Assembly (NCBI RefSeq): GCF_030246925.1
Contig: NZ_CP126740.1
Location: forward strand, 2,914,001-2,978,000
DNA length: 64,000 nt
Source: Microbacterium sp. zg-Y625
Lineage (GTDB): Bacteria; Actinomycetota; Actinomycetes; Actinomycetales; Microbacteriaceae
Direction of reading: 5' to 3'
Made by a program: the position numbers and the translations under genes. Under the pieces are notes generated by a model that ran no database searches, was not told where the DNA came from, and saw only the letters and a program-made list of their open reading frames with translations. Positions 45,525 to 54,459 of the stretch are shown here, one piece after another; the stretch's first letter is position 1, and each line of letters starts with the position of its first letter.

Positions 45525-46456
45525 CAGGACACCTCGGTCATCTCACGCAGCGCCGTGCGCAGGCTGCCGCCGGCGGCGGCGAGCGCCGCCTGCGCGGCCT
45601 CGGCCGTGGTCCCCGTCATGCATATCAGTATCGCGGGCTTCGCGGCCCACGCCGTCGCGTCGAGCGCGCGGCGGGCGTCACCGGCGGGCACGTCGGCGAC
45701 CGTCATCACGGTGCGCAGCGCGCGGGCGCGCAGCTTGGCGTTGGTCGCGCGCACGTCGACCATGCGGTTGCCGTAGGTCTTGCCCAGCCGCACCATGACG
45801 AGCGTCGAGACGGTGTTGAGCACGATCTTCTGCGCGGTCCCCGCCTTCAGGCGGGTGGAGCCGGCGATGAGCTCGGGTCCGACGACGACGTCGATGGCGA
45901 TGTCGGATGCCGCGCCGACCGGTGATCCGGCGTTGCAGCTGACCCCAACGGTCGCTGCGCCGCGCTCCCTCGCGCGGCCGAGCGCGCCCACGACGTAAGG
46001 CGTGCGCCCCGAGGCGCTTACCCCGATCACGCAGTCGTCCGGCCCGACCGCGGCGGCTTCGAGGTCGGCGGCACCGGCCGGGGCGTCGTCCTCGGCGTTC
46101 TCGACGGCGGTGGTCACTGCGGCGGGCCCGCCCGCGATGATGCCGACGACGCGGTCCGCCGGCTCGCCGAACGTGGGAGGGATCTCGCTCGCGTCGAGGA
46201 TGCCGAGACGGCCCGGGGTGCCCGCACCGACGTAAAGCAGGCGCCCGCCGCGAGCCATGCGCTCGGCGGCGAGGTCGACGGCCCGCCCGATGGCATCCGC
46301 GGCGACGTCGAGCGCCGCCGTCACGTCGCGGGTGTGCGAGATCATGGCGGCGACGAGCTCCGGCGTCGACATCAGATCGAGCGCCGCGAACTGCGGGTCG
46401 ACGCCCTCCGTGACCAGCCCCGACAGTTCCCGACCCAGGGCATCCACATCAGTCAT
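45524..46456 (-). CDS. murQ: N-acetylmuramic acid 6-phosphate etherase
   Basis: 310-residue SIS-domain lyase cleaving the lactyl ether of MurNAc-6-P to GlcNAc-6-P and D-lactate. Core motifs: LLYVGAGTPGRLGILDASE with Glu91, and AVENAEDD with Glu119, the positions of the two catalytic acids of E. coli MurQ; then GVSASGRTPYVVGAL and RLKAGTAQKIVLNT. ATG 46456 overlaps the kinase stop by 8 nt. Cytoplasmic central step of MurNAc recycling. Confidence 0.93.
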   Translation of the reverse strand: MTDVDALGRELSGLVTEGVDPQFAALDLMSTPELVAAMISHTRDVTAALDVAADAIGRAVDLAAERMARGGRLLYVGAGTPGRLGILDASEIPPTFGEPADRVVGIIAGGPAAVTTAVENAEDDAPAGAADLEAAAVGPDDCVIGVSASGRTPYVVGALGRARERGAATVGVSCNAGSPVGAASDIAIDVVVGPELIAGSTRLKAGTAQKIVLNTVSTLVMVRLGKTYGNRMVDVRATNAKLRARALRTVMTVADVPAGDARRALDATAWAAKPAILICMTGTTAEAAQAALAAAGGSLRTALREMTEVS

Positions 46457-47330
46457 GGCGTACCACGCTTCCTTCGTAGGCCGATCCCCGTCGGCGCGCG
46501 ATGAATTCCGCACCGTCGCATGCATCTCCGCGGGGATCGACGAGTTCTGCGCCCTGGGCCGTGAGGAGAGCCGTCACCGGTGAACGGAACGCGGGGGCGC
46601 CCGCGATGCCGCCGAGCAGACAGTACGGTCCGGTGGTCGCCGTGCACGCATGGGCCACCGCCCGGGCGGCGCGCGCGACGATGTCCTGAGCGATGGGGTC
46701 GCCGTCACCGGCCTCGCTGAGCACCGAGGGGGCGAATCGCGCGAGCTGCCGAGCAGGGGCGCCGCTGCCGGAGACCCAGGCGGGGAGCGCCGATGGCGGT
46801 CCGGCAACCGCCCGCGCGTGCTCGCTCAGCGTCGTGCGCGGTCCGCGGCCGTCATGCGCGGCGAGCACCGCCCGCAGACCCTCCTGCCCGATCCATCGTC
46901 CGCTCCCCTCGTCGCCGAGCCACGGCCCCCACCCGTCGACCCTCACGAGCGCACCATCGCGCAGGGTGATCAGCACGGTGCCGGTGCCGACGATGACGAT
47001 CGTGCCGGGCGAGCCGGCGAAGGCTCCCGCATGCGCCGTGACAGCGTCGCTCGCGACGGCCGCGGGCACGCACAGGCGCCCCGCCAGCGCCGTCGCCAGT
47101 GCCGCAGCTCCGGAGCGGGCGGCCTCGGCTCCTGCCGCTCCCACTCCGATCGCGGTGACGCCCTCGCGAACGTCGTCGGGCAGGCGGTCGAACGCGGCGG
47201 CGACGGCCGCCAGTGCCTGGCCGGCCCCGTCGGCGTCGGCCAGGCCGGGAAAGCCCACGCCCGCCGCAGAGGCCGTGCCGACGCGCACCCGGCAGCCGGT
47301 CTTGCCCAGGTCGACCGCCGCGACGCTCAT
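46449..47330 (-). CDS. BadF/BadG-type amino-sugar kinase (GlcNAc/MurNAc kinase-like)
   Basis: 293-residue ASKHA-fold kinase: phosphate 1 motif AAVDLGKTGCRVRVG, phosphate 2 in GSPGTIVIVGTGTVLI, then WGPWLGDEGSGRWIGQEGL typical of NAGK/MurK-type kinases. It should phosphorylate GlcNAc and/or MurNAc in the cytosol, providing the MurQ substrate. ATG 47330 overlaps the anmK stop (ATGA). Confidence 0.85.
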   Translation of the reverse strand: MSVAAVDLGKTGCRVRVGTASAAGVGFPGLADADGAGQALAAVAAAFDRLPDDVREGVTAIGVGAAGAEAARSGAAALATALAGRLCVPAAVASDAVTAHAGAFAGSPGTIVIVGTGTVLITLRDGALVRVDGWGPWLGDEGSGRWIGQEGLRAVLAAHDGRGPRTTLSEHARAVAGPPSALPAWVSGSGAPARQLARFAPSVLSEAGDGDPIAQDIVARAARAVAHACTATTGPYCLLGGIAGAPAFRSPVTALLTAQGAELVDPRGDACDGAEFIARRRGSAYEGSVVRHD

Positions 47331-48514
47331 GCCCTCCCTCCGTGGTCCACGTGCATGCGCAGCACCCGCGGCGCTGTTGCGCGCGCGATCTCGGGGACCG
47401 CCTGCGCCGAGAGATCCCACTGTCCCGCCACCGCGGCGCGGCCGGCCGGCGTCCCGGGAAGCGACAGCGGCACGCGCGCCGCCGACAGCCATGCGAGCAC
47501 GGCGAACATGACCGTCTCCCGCGCCGCCGCGGGCAGTCCCCACTCGTCGCTGGTGTCGACCCGCGCCGGCAGCAGTGCGCGCAGCCGGGTCATCAGCACC
47601 GGGTTGCGCACGCCGCCGCCCGAGGCGACGACAACGGCGGCATCGCCGGCGTGACGGCGCAGGGCGTCGGCGATGGTCGTCGCGGTGAGCTCGGCCAGGG
47701 TGGCGCACAGGTCGTCGAGCGCCACGGTGCGCCCGTCGAGCGCGTCATCGACCGTGTGCAGCGTGAAGGTCTCGCGGCCGGTGGTCTTCGGGACGTCGGC
47801 GGTGAAATGGGGATGCCGGCGCAGGCGTTCGAGCAGGTCCGCGTCCACCGCCCCGCAGGCGGCGCGGGAGCCGTCGCGATCGTACGCCTCCGCACCATCG
47901 GTCCCCCGCGCGACGACGGCGTCGATCAGAGCGTTCGCGGGGCCGACGTCGAAGGCGGTGACCCCGCCCTGCTCGGTGACGACCTGGATGTTCGCGATGC
48001 CGCCGAGGTTCAAAGAGGCGACGGGCGCTTTCGCGCGTTCGGCGGCGGCGCGCAGCCAGAGTCCGTCGAAGACGGCCATGAGCGGAGCGCCCTGGCCCCC
48101 CGCCGCGACGTCCGCCACGCGGAGGTTGAACACCACGGGACGCCGGGTGCGCTCGGCGATCCACGCCGGCTCGCCGATTTGCAGCGTCCCCCAGACCCGC
48201 CCGCCGTCCACCCCGTGGAAGACGGTCTGCCCGTGCGAGCAGACGACGTCGACGTCGCCATGGGCGTCGATCAGGTTGCCCGCCGCACGCGCGAACGCCT
48301 GCCCGACCAGGGTGGTCAGGCGCGTCCAGTGCTGCGGGCTGAGGGGGTCGCCGCCCAGGGCGGGCAGCAGAAGCGCACGTTCCTCCGCCGTCCACGGGGT
48401 CTCGGCGTAGGCGATGAGCCCGACGTCCAGCTCGTCGCCGTGCGCGCGCACCTCTACGATGCCGGCATCGATCGCGTCGGCGCTCGTGCCCGACTGCAGC
48501 GCGAGGATCCTCAC
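47327..48514 (-). CDS. anmK: anhydro-N-acetylmuramic acid kinase
   Basis: 395-residue AnmK: LALQSGTSADAIDAGIV, SHGQTVFHG, NLGGIANIQVV, FDVGPANALIDA and VASGGGVRNPVLM. It hydrolyses the 1,6-anhydro ring while phosphorylating to MurNAc-6-P. GTG 48514 overlaps the GH3 stop (GTGA) and has GAGGGGGG upstream. Its presence implies that 1,6-anhydro-MurNAc, a lytic-transglycosylase product, reaches the cytosol. Confidence 0.93.
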   Translation of the reverse strand: MRILALQSGTSADAIDAGIVEVRAHGDELDVGLIAYAETPWTAEERALLLPALGGDPLSPQHWTRLTTLVGQAFARAAGNLIDAHGDVDVVCSHGQTVFHGVDGGRVWGTLQIGEPAWIAERTRRPVVFNLRVADVAAGGQGAPLMAVFDGLWLRAAAERAKAPVASLNLGGIANIQVVTEQGGVTAFDVGPANALIDAVVARGTDGAEAYDRDGSRAACGAVDADLLERLRRHPHFTADVPKTTGRETFTLHTVDDALDGRTVALDDLCATLAELTATTIADALRRHAGDAAVVVASGGGVRNPVLMTRLRALLPARVDTSDEWGLPAAARETVMFAVLAWLSAARVPLSLPGTPAGRAAVAGQWDLSAQAVPEIARATAPRVLRMHVDHGGRA

Positions 48515-49914
48515 TCGCCCCCCTCGATCCACCGGCGCAGCATCGCCGCGGAGAACGCGGAGTCCGCTCCGACCGCGACGGTCGGAGCGTCCCACGCGGC
48601 CGGGAGCGCCCCGACGTGCACGACGATCGTCTGGCCCCGCGCGGCCGCCGCGGCGACGGCCGCGCGCTGAGCCGGGGTAGCGCGATCGGTCACGACGGCC
48701 GTCACCGCGCTGCCTGGTCGGCAGAGGCCCCGCAGCAGATCGACAACCGGCACAGCCCGCGATGCGACAGCCTGAGTGGCGTGGTCGCGCGCGTCGACGA
48801 CGTCGCCCAGATCGCGCAGCGCGGCGACCGCGCCGGATTCCGCACGGGCGCGCCAGGCTGCGTCGATGAGCCCGGCATCGGATGCCGCGAGGGTCGGCCC
48901 ACCCGGCTCCGCGGCATCGGGCCGTCGGTCGGAGGCCACGTGCGCGGCGAAGCGCGACACCCTGTCATGGGCCTCGCGCAGCCGCGCCGCCTCGAGGCTT
49001 CCGTCGGCGAGCGCTCGGGCCACGGCATCCGCCACCTCCCGGTACTGCGCTTCATCGTCGACGCCCGCATGCTCGGGGTTGCCGATGCAGATCAGGTCCG
49101 CTCCGGCGGCGAGCGCGCGGACGGCGCCGCCGCCCGCGCCGTACGCGGCGGCGATGGCGGCCATCTCGACGGCATCGGTCACGACCACTCCATTGAACCC
49201 GAGCGCGCGCAGCCGCGCGATCGCGGCGGGGTTCACCGTCACCGGCAGGTCGCCCCACTCCGGCACCACGAGGTGAGCGGTCATGATCACGCGCGCTCCG
49301 GCCTCGATCGCGGCGACGAAGGGTGGGGCGTGCCGAGACGCCGTGGCCTCGGAGACCGTCGGCAGACCCCGGTGGGAGTCGACGTCGGTGTCGCCGTGAC
49401 CCGGCCAGTGCTTGGGGCACGCCGCCACGCCGGCCGTCTGGATGCCGGCGACCTGGGCGGCCACGCGCGCGGCGACCTGGTGCGGGTCCGCGCCGAACGA
49501 GCGGGGTCCGATCACGGGGTTCGCCGGGTTGTCGTTGACGTCGGCCACCGGTGCCAGCACGACGTTCATCCCCGCCCGGCGCACCCGCGCGCCCAGCACG
49601 CTCCCGGCGCGCTCGGCGACGTCGGCGGGGACCAGGCCGAGCTGCGCCGGGGACGGCAGGGTCGACCCCGTCACCGACTCCAGCCGGGTGACGGCGCCGC
49701 CTTCCTCGTCGGCCGCGATGAGCACACCGGCGCGCTCCCCGCGCAGCCGCTCGGCCAGCCGGGCGGTGCCGGCGGGGTCATCGGGGTCGATGTTACCCGC
49801 GAACAGGCAGACCCCCGCGAGCCCGTGGTGAAGCTCGGCGCGCAGCCACTCGGGCACGGCGCGGCCGGCGAATCCCGGCAGCAGCACACCCGGGATCAGG
49901 TCGATGTCGCGCAT
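48511..49914 (-). CDS. GH3 beta-N-acetylglucosaminidase, NagZ-like
   Basis: 467-residue glycoside hydrolase family 3 protein. Active-site loop CPKHWPGHGDTDVDSHRGLP carries the His/Asp dyad of NagZ-type enzymes and VVTDAVEM the nucleophile Asp. The extra C-terminal domain (about 330-467) resembles a GH3 C-domain. No signal peptide, so cytosolic, splitting GlcNAc from imported GlcNAc-MurNAc units. It lies 1 nt downstream of the inner permease gene. Confidence 0.9.
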   Translation of the reverse strand: MRDIDLIPGVLLPGFAGRAVPEWLRAELHHGLAGVCLFAGNIDPDDPAGTARLAERLRGERAGVLIAADEEGGAVTRLESVTGSTLPSPAQLGLVPADVAERAGSVLGARVRRAGMNVVLAPVADVNDNPANPVIGPRSFGADPHQVAARVAAQVAGIQTAGVAACPKHWPGHGDTDVDSHRGLPTVSEATASRHAPPFVAAIEAGARVIMTAHLVVPEWGDLPVTVNPAAIARLRALGFNGVVVTDAVEMAAIAAAYGAGGGAVRALAAGADLICIGNPEHAGVDDEAQYREVADAVARALADGSLEAARLREAHDRVSRFAAHVASDRRPDAAEPGGPTLAASDAGLIDAAWRARAESGAVAALRDLGDVVDARDHATQAVASRAVPVVDLLRGLCRPGSAVTAVVTDRATPAQRAAVAAAAARGQTIVVHVGALPAAWDAPTVAVGADSAFSAAMLRRWIEGGE

Positions 49915-49915
49915 C

Positions 49916-50743
49916 TCAGCCCTTCACCGCTCCAGCGACGAGCCCGCTGGACAGGCGGCGCTGCACGATGATGAAGAAGATCATCACCGGCACCGTGATG
50001 AGTGTCGAGGCGGCCATCACCGCTCCCCAGTCGTTGGAGTGCTGGCCGAAGAACTGGCGCAGACCGATGGCGACCGTGTAGTTCTCGGTCGAACCGCCCA
50101 GCAGCGTCATCGCGAAGATGAACTCGTTCCATGCCGTGATGAAGGCGAACACGCTCGTGGCCACGAGCCCCGGGGCGACGAGGGGCAGCAGCACCGAGCG
50201 GAACATCCGCCACCACGATGCGCCGTCGAGGTAGGCCGCCTCCTCCAGCTCCACCGGCACGGCCGCGACGAACCCCCGCAGCATCCAGATGCCGAACGGC
50301 AGCGCGAGGGCGGTGTACACGACCATGAGCCCGAGCAGCGTGCCGAGCATCTGCAGATCGCGCACCTGCACAAACAGCGGGATGACCAGCGCCTCGAGCG
50401 GGACCATCTGCACGATGAGGATCATCATCACCAGCTGCGTGCGCAGCCGGAACCGGAAGCGGGCGACGGCCACGGATGCCAGCAGCGACAGCAGTCCGGA
50501 GACGACCACCACCACCAGCGCGACGACCAGGGAGTTGCGGAGGAACCCGAGGAAGCCGCCGTCGGTGAGCACATAGGTGAAGTTGTCGACCGTGAGGTCC
50601 TGGGGGAACGCTTCGACCCCGCCGGAGGGCGTCGCGTCGAAGGCGCTCACCAGCATCCAGTACGTGGGGAAGAGCGTGAACAGCAGCAGCAGCGCCACCA
50701 GGACGCCCTTCAGCAGCTGCCGCGCGCGCGAGCGGCGCCTCAC
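49916..50743 (-). CDS. carbohydrate ABC permease, MalG type
   Basis: 275 residues, six helices; EAA loop EEAAYLDGASWWRMFRSVLL with the usual LPLVAPGL. GTG 50743 overlaps the MalF-type permease stop (GTGA). Together they form the channel for the operon's sugar importer; no ATPase gene is in this operon, so a shared MsiK-like ATPase, as is usual in actinobacteria, probably drives it. Confidence 0.92.
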   Translation of the reverse strand: MRRRSRARQLLKGVLVALLLLFTLFPTYWMLVSAFDATPSGGVEAFPQDLTVDNFTYVLTDGGFLGFLRNSLVVALVVVVVSGLLSLLASVAVARFRFRLRTQLVMMILIVQMVPLEALVIPLFVQVRDLQMLGTLLGLMVVYTALALPFGIWMLRGFVAAVPVELEEAAYLDGASWWRMFRSVLLPLVAPGLVATSVFAFITAWNEFIFAMTLLGGSTENYTVAIGLRQFFGQHSNDWGAVMAASTLITVPVMIFFIIVQRRLSSGLVAGAVKG

Positions 50744-51717
50744 AGTTCGTCTTCCTTGAGCAGGCGTCGCACATAGACGACGCTGACGATGAGCAGCAGC
50801 ACGGTGAGCAGCACCGCGATGGCCGAACCGAACCCGTAGCGGTTCTGACCGAAGGACTCGACGTACGACCACACGCCGAGGTTGAGCACTTCACGGTTGG
50901 TGCCGCCGCCTCCCGGCATCAGGTACACCTGCGAGAACACCTTGAAGTCCCAGATCGTCGACAGGATGATCACGACGGCGAAGACCTGGCTGAGCTGCGG
51001 GACGGTGATGTTCCAGAACCGCCGCCAGGCGTTCGCGCCGTCGAGCGAGGCGGCCTCGAGCGTCTCCTTCGGGACGCCCAGCAGGCCCGCCAGCACCGTC
51101 ACGGCCACGAACGGGAAGCCGTGGTGGATCACGTTCAGCAGCACGATCGCGTAGAACGACCACCGGCTGGTGAACCAGTTGTAGGGCTCGTCCATGAGGC
51201 CGGCGCCGATCAGCAGCTGATTGACGATGCCGCGGTCCGCGTCGAAGATCCACACCCACACGTACGTGCCGGTGACGGCGGGCATGGCCCACGCGGCCAT
51301 GATCGCGCTGGCGACCACGGGGCGCCAGAAGCGCCCCAGAGACTGCAGCAGAAGGGCGACGAGGGTGCCCAGCACCACGGTTCCGAAGACGGCGAGCACC
51401 GCGAACCCGACCGTGTTCGGCAGCACGACCCTCCAAAGGGTCGGGCTGCCGAGCACCTCGGCGTAGTTCTCGAAGCCGTTGTAGTTCGTCTCTCCCGAGA
51501 CGATCTCGCGCAGCCCGTAGTCCTGCAGCGAGAACAGCACGACGCGCACGAGCGGCCAGAGCAGGAGCCCGCCCACCACGATCAGCGCGGGCGCGAGCAG
51601 AAGCCATGGCCTCCAGCGGTCCATTGGGCGCTTGCGCCCAATGAATGTGGCCACTGGCGCCGTCCCCCCGGCGGCGGAGGTCGCCTCCGCCGCCGGGGCT
51701 GTGGGCATGAGCGTCAT
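50740..51717 (-). CDS. carbohydrate ABC permease, MalF type
   Basis: 325 residues, six helices preceded by a 35-residue cytosolic tail. EAA loop LEAASLDGANAWRRFWNITV and LLAPALIVVGGLLLWPLV first helix. ATG 51717 follows AGGAG. Partner of the MalG-type permease and the binding protein 20 nt upstream. Confidence 0.92.
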   Translation of the reverse strand: MTLMPTAPAAEATSAAGGTAPVATFIGRKRPMDRWRPWLLLAPALIVVGGLLLWPLVRVVLFSLQDYGLREIVSGETNYNGFENYAEVLGSPTLWRVVLPNTVGFAVLAVFGTVVLGTLVALLLQSLGRFWRPVVASAIMAAWAMPAVTGTYVWVWIFDADRGIVNQLLIGAGLMDEPYNWFTSRWSFYAIVLLNVIHHGFPFVAVTVLAGLLGVPKETLEAASLDGANAWRRFWNITVPQLSQVFAVVIILSTIWDFKVFSQVYLMPGGGGTNREVLNLGVWSYVESFGQNRYGFGSAIAVLLTVLLLIVSVVYVRRLLKEDEL

Positions 51718-51737
51718 GCGGAGCTGCTCCTAGTCGA

Positions 51738-53027
51738 TCACTGGCCGTTGAGCACGGCGGTCATCTCGGCCGCGGCATCCTTGGCCGCCGTCGCGACGTC
51801 CTTCTGGCCCGACAGGATCGCCTGCACCATCGCGCCCGTGGTCTTCTTCGCCTGCACAGCGCCGAAGGTGGGCGTGACCGGAAGCGAGCCGCCACCCTCG
51901 ACCATCTGCGTGGCGAAGGGCTGCTGCATCGGGTCGGCCGTGGCGATGGTTTCCTCCAGCAGCGAGGTCTGACCGGGGAAGTAGCCGCTCTGCTGGCCCC
52001 ACTTCTCCGCGAACTCGCCCGTGGTCATCATTTTGATGAACGCGAATGCGAGGTCCTTGTCGTCGGCCGTCTCGAACATGCTCAGGTGCGAGCCGCCCAG
52101 CACCGACGGAGCGATACCGCCGTCCTCTGCGGGGATCGGGATCGCGGCGAACTTGCCGTCCATCTCCGGGTTCTTGTCGACGATCGCCGTCGGCGTCCAC
52201 GAGCCCATGACCGCCATGCCAACGGTTCCGGCGGCGAACTGGTCGAGCACGTCCGTCTCCTTCCACGTCGTCGCGCCGGCCGACGAGAGACCGTGCTCCG
52301 TCGCGAGGCCGGTCCAGAACTCGAGCCCGGCGATGGACTCCGCGCTGTCCAGGCCGCTGACCCACTCGTCGCCGTCCTGCGTGGCAACAGTGCCGCCCGC
52401 GCCCCAGACCCACGGATACACGGTCTGCTCCGCGTCGCCGGGAACGGCCACGGCGGTCATGTCGGGGAAGCCCTCCTTGATGGCGAGCCCCGCGGCGCGC
52501 AGCTCCTCCCAGTCGCTCGGGGCGTCGAGACCGAGCTCCTCGAAGACGTCGGTGCGGTACACCAGCGAGCGGACGCCGGCATACCAAGGCATGCCGTAGA
52601 GCTCGTCGGCGTACGTCCCGGACTCGACGAGCCCGGCCACCAGGTCGTCGTCGATGCCTGCCTCGGCGACCATGTCGCCGATCGGTGCGAGCGCTCCGGC
52701 ATCGGCGAACTCCGCGGTCCACGTCGTACCCGTTTCCGCCACATCGGGCGTGGTGCCGCCGGCGATCGACGTCACGAACCGGTCGTGGGCATCGGCCCAC
52801 TGCACGAATTCGACGTTCAGCGTCGCTCCGGTCTCCTCCTCGAAGGCCTCGGCGACCTCGTCGAAGAACGGCTCGGCGTCGGGGTTGGTGCCCTGCATGA
52901 TCCAAACGTCGAGGGTCTTGCCCTCGCCGCCGGCATCGTCGCTGCCCGTGTTCCCGCCGCCACCGCAGGCGGTGAGGCCGAGAGCTGCCACACCCAACAC
53001 AGCGATGGGCAAGATGTGCTTCCTCAT
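51738..53027 (-). CDS. carbohydrate ABC substrate-binding lipoprotein
   Basis: 429 residues; lipobox LTAC with Cys21. ATG 53027 has AAAGGAG upstream. Family-1 extracellular solute-binding fold (WADAHDRFVTSIAGGTTPDV, TGEFAEKWGQQSGYFPG). First gene of the operon that continues with two permeases, GH3, AnmK, kinase, MurQ and RpiR, so the predicted cargo is a cell-wall amino sugar (MurNAc, GlcNAc-MurNAc or anhydro forms). Cargo is inferred. Confidence 0.9.
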   Translation of the reverse strand: MRKHILPIAVLGVAALGLTACGGGGNTGSDDAGGEGKTLDVWIMQGTNPDAEPFFDEVAEAFEEETGATLNVEFVQWADAHDRFVTSIAGGTTPDVAETGTTWTAEFADAGALAPIGDMVAEAGIDDDLVAGLVESGTYADELYGMPWYAGVRSLVYRTDVFEELGLDAPSDWEELRAAGLAIKEGFPDMTAVAVPGDAEQTVYPWVWGAGGTVATQDGDEWVSGLDSAESIAGLEFWTGLATEHGLSSAGATTWKETDVLDQFAAGTVGMAVMGSWTPTAIVDKNPEMDGKFAAIPIPAEDGGIAPSVLGGSHLSMFETADDKDLAFAFIKMMTTGEFAEKWGQQSGYFPGQTSLLEETIATADPMQQPFATQMVEGGGSLPVTPTFGAVQAKKTTGAMVQAILSGQKDVATAAKDAAAEMTAVLNGQ

Positions 53028-53075
53028 GTGAACTCCTTTGTGCATTCGGCCTCTGCGGCCCGCGATCAGACTACG

Positions 53076-53115
53076 GAACAAACCTCCATAAGTCAGCGCA
53101 ACTTATGGAATGTTC
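53076..53115. promoter_or_regulatory. operator inverted repeat upstream of the amino-sugar operon
   Basis: CCATAAGT (53086-53093) and ACTTATGG (53101-53108) are perfect 8-bp arms with a 7-base spacer. GAACA (53076-53080) and TGTTC (53111-53115) flank them nearly symmetrically. It lies 50-90 bp upstream of the binding-protein start. Candidate binding site of the RpiR regulator encoded at the operon's end. Confidence 0.6.
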
Positions 53116-53210
53116 TTTCATTGTGATCTTCCGCGATGACACGCGTGTTTCGGCGTCGCGACGTTTCCCGCATCCCCCAGCAGAGCACGGTCGGGCCCGC
53201 GTACGGGCAG

Positions 53211-53244
53211 ACGAAGGGCCGCCGGAAACCCGGCGGCCCTTCGT
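53211..53244 (-). terminator. strong hairpin terminator downstream of prpC
   Basis: Perfect 15-bp stem ACGAAGGGCCGCCGG / CCGGCGGCCCTTCGT with a 4-base loop, 20 bp past the prpC stop. There is no long U run, as often in actinobacteria. It separates the prp operon from the amino-sugar operon. Confidence 0.8.
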
Positions 53245-53264
53245 TCAGCAGGGTGCGCGGTGGG

Positions 53265-54452
53265 TCAGCTCGCCGCTTCCTCCGCGCGCTGCAGCGCCTC
53301 GACCTGTGCGGCATCCGGAACGTAGCCGTCGATGTGACGCTCGGCGGGACCGTCGTAGGCCGACAGGGGGCGGATGAGCGCGTTGGCGGCCTGCTGCTCC
53401 ATGACGTGCGCCGTCCAGCCGGTCACGCGCGCCGCGATGAACAGGGGCGTGAAGGTCAGCGTGTCGAACCCCATGAGGCTGTACGCCGGACCCGACGGGT
53501 AGTCGAGGTTCGGGTAGATCCCCTTGCGGCCGACGAACTCCGACTCCAGCGTCTCGTAGAGCGCGGCGACGTCGGGGCGGTCGTAGTGGGCGATGAGGGT
53601 GTCCAGCGCCGCCTTCATCGTCGGCACGCGCGAGTCGCCCCGCTTGTACACGCGGTGCCCGAACCCCATGATCTTGCGCTTCGCGGCGAGGGCCTCGTCG
53701 AGCCACGGGATGACGTTGTCGGCATCCCCGATCTCGGTGAAGATGTGCAGCACGGCCTCGTTCGCGCCGCCGTGCAGCGGCCCCTTGAGTGCGCCGATCG
53801 CCCCGACCACGGCGGAGTACAGGTCACTGAGGGTCGACGTGATGACCCTGCCGGTGAAGGTCGAGGCGTTGAACGAATGCTCTGCGTACAGGACCATCGA
53901 GCGGTTGAACGCGTCGGCCACCACCGGATGCGGCTCCTCGCCGAACGTCATCCAGAGGAAGTTCGCGGAGTAGTCGAGGTCTTCGCGCGGCTCGATGAGC
54001 TGCTCGCCGTGGCGGCGGCGCTGCCCGTAGGCGACGACGGCCGGCAGCGCCGCGAACAGTCGGATGCTGCGGTCGAGGTTCTCCGCCGGGGTCCCGGCCG
54101 CGTCGAGCACGTTGTCGATGCCGGCGGTGTCGATCGCGCCGATGAGGCTGACCACGGTGCGCACTTCGTCCATCGGGTGAGCGTCCAAGGGGACCGCGTC
54201 GATGAGGGCCTTCACCGCGGGCGACAGTGCCCGGTTGGCCCGCTCGATCGCGCGCAGCTCGGCGAGCTGCTCATCGGTGGGCAGCTCTCCGTTCCACAGC
54301 AGGTAGGCGACCGCCTCGAACGGCTGCGTCGCCGCGAGCTCCTGCACCGGGTATCCGCGGTACATGAGGCTGTTGATCTCGGGGTCGACCTTGGAGATCG
54401 CGGTCACGTCGGCGACGACGCCCGCGAGCCCCTTTTTGATGTCGGTGGTCAT
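53265..54452 (-). CDS. prpC: 2-methylcitrate synthase
   Basis: 395-residue citrate-synthase-fold enzyme condensing propionyl-CoA with oxaloacetate. Catalytic His in LKGPLHGGANEAV and GFGHRVYKRGDSR, Asp in IYPNLDYPSG. N-terminus IKKGLAGVVADVTAISKVD is typical of PrpC rather than GltA. ATG 54452 lies 7 nt after prpB. Its place after prpD and prpB makes the methylcitrate role near certain. Confidence 0.93.
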   Translation of the reverse strand: MTTDIKKGLAGVVADVTAISKVDPEINSLMYRGYPVQELAATQPFEAVAYLLWNGELPTDEQLAELRAIERANRALSPAVKALIDAVPLDAHPMDEVRTVVSLIGAIDTAGIDNVLDAAGTPAENLDRSIRLFAALPAVVAYGQRRRHGEQLIEPREDLDYSANFLWMTFGEEPHPVVADAFNRSMVLYAEHSFNASTFTGRVITSTLSDLYSAVVGAIGALKGPLHGGANEAVLHIFTEIGDADNVIPWLDEALAAKRKIMGFGHRVYKRGDSRVPTMKAALDTLIAHYDRPDVAALYETLESEFVGRKGIYPNLDYPSGPAYSLMGFDTLTFTPLFIAARVTGWTAHVMEQQAANALIRPLSAYDGPAERHIDGYVPDAAQVEALQRAEEAAS

Positions 54453-54459
54453 CGCACGC

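Noticed and set aside
53265..54452. Housekeeping citrate synthase (gltA)
   Set aside because: Operon with prpD and prpB and the PrpC-like N-terminus favour methylcitrate synthase.
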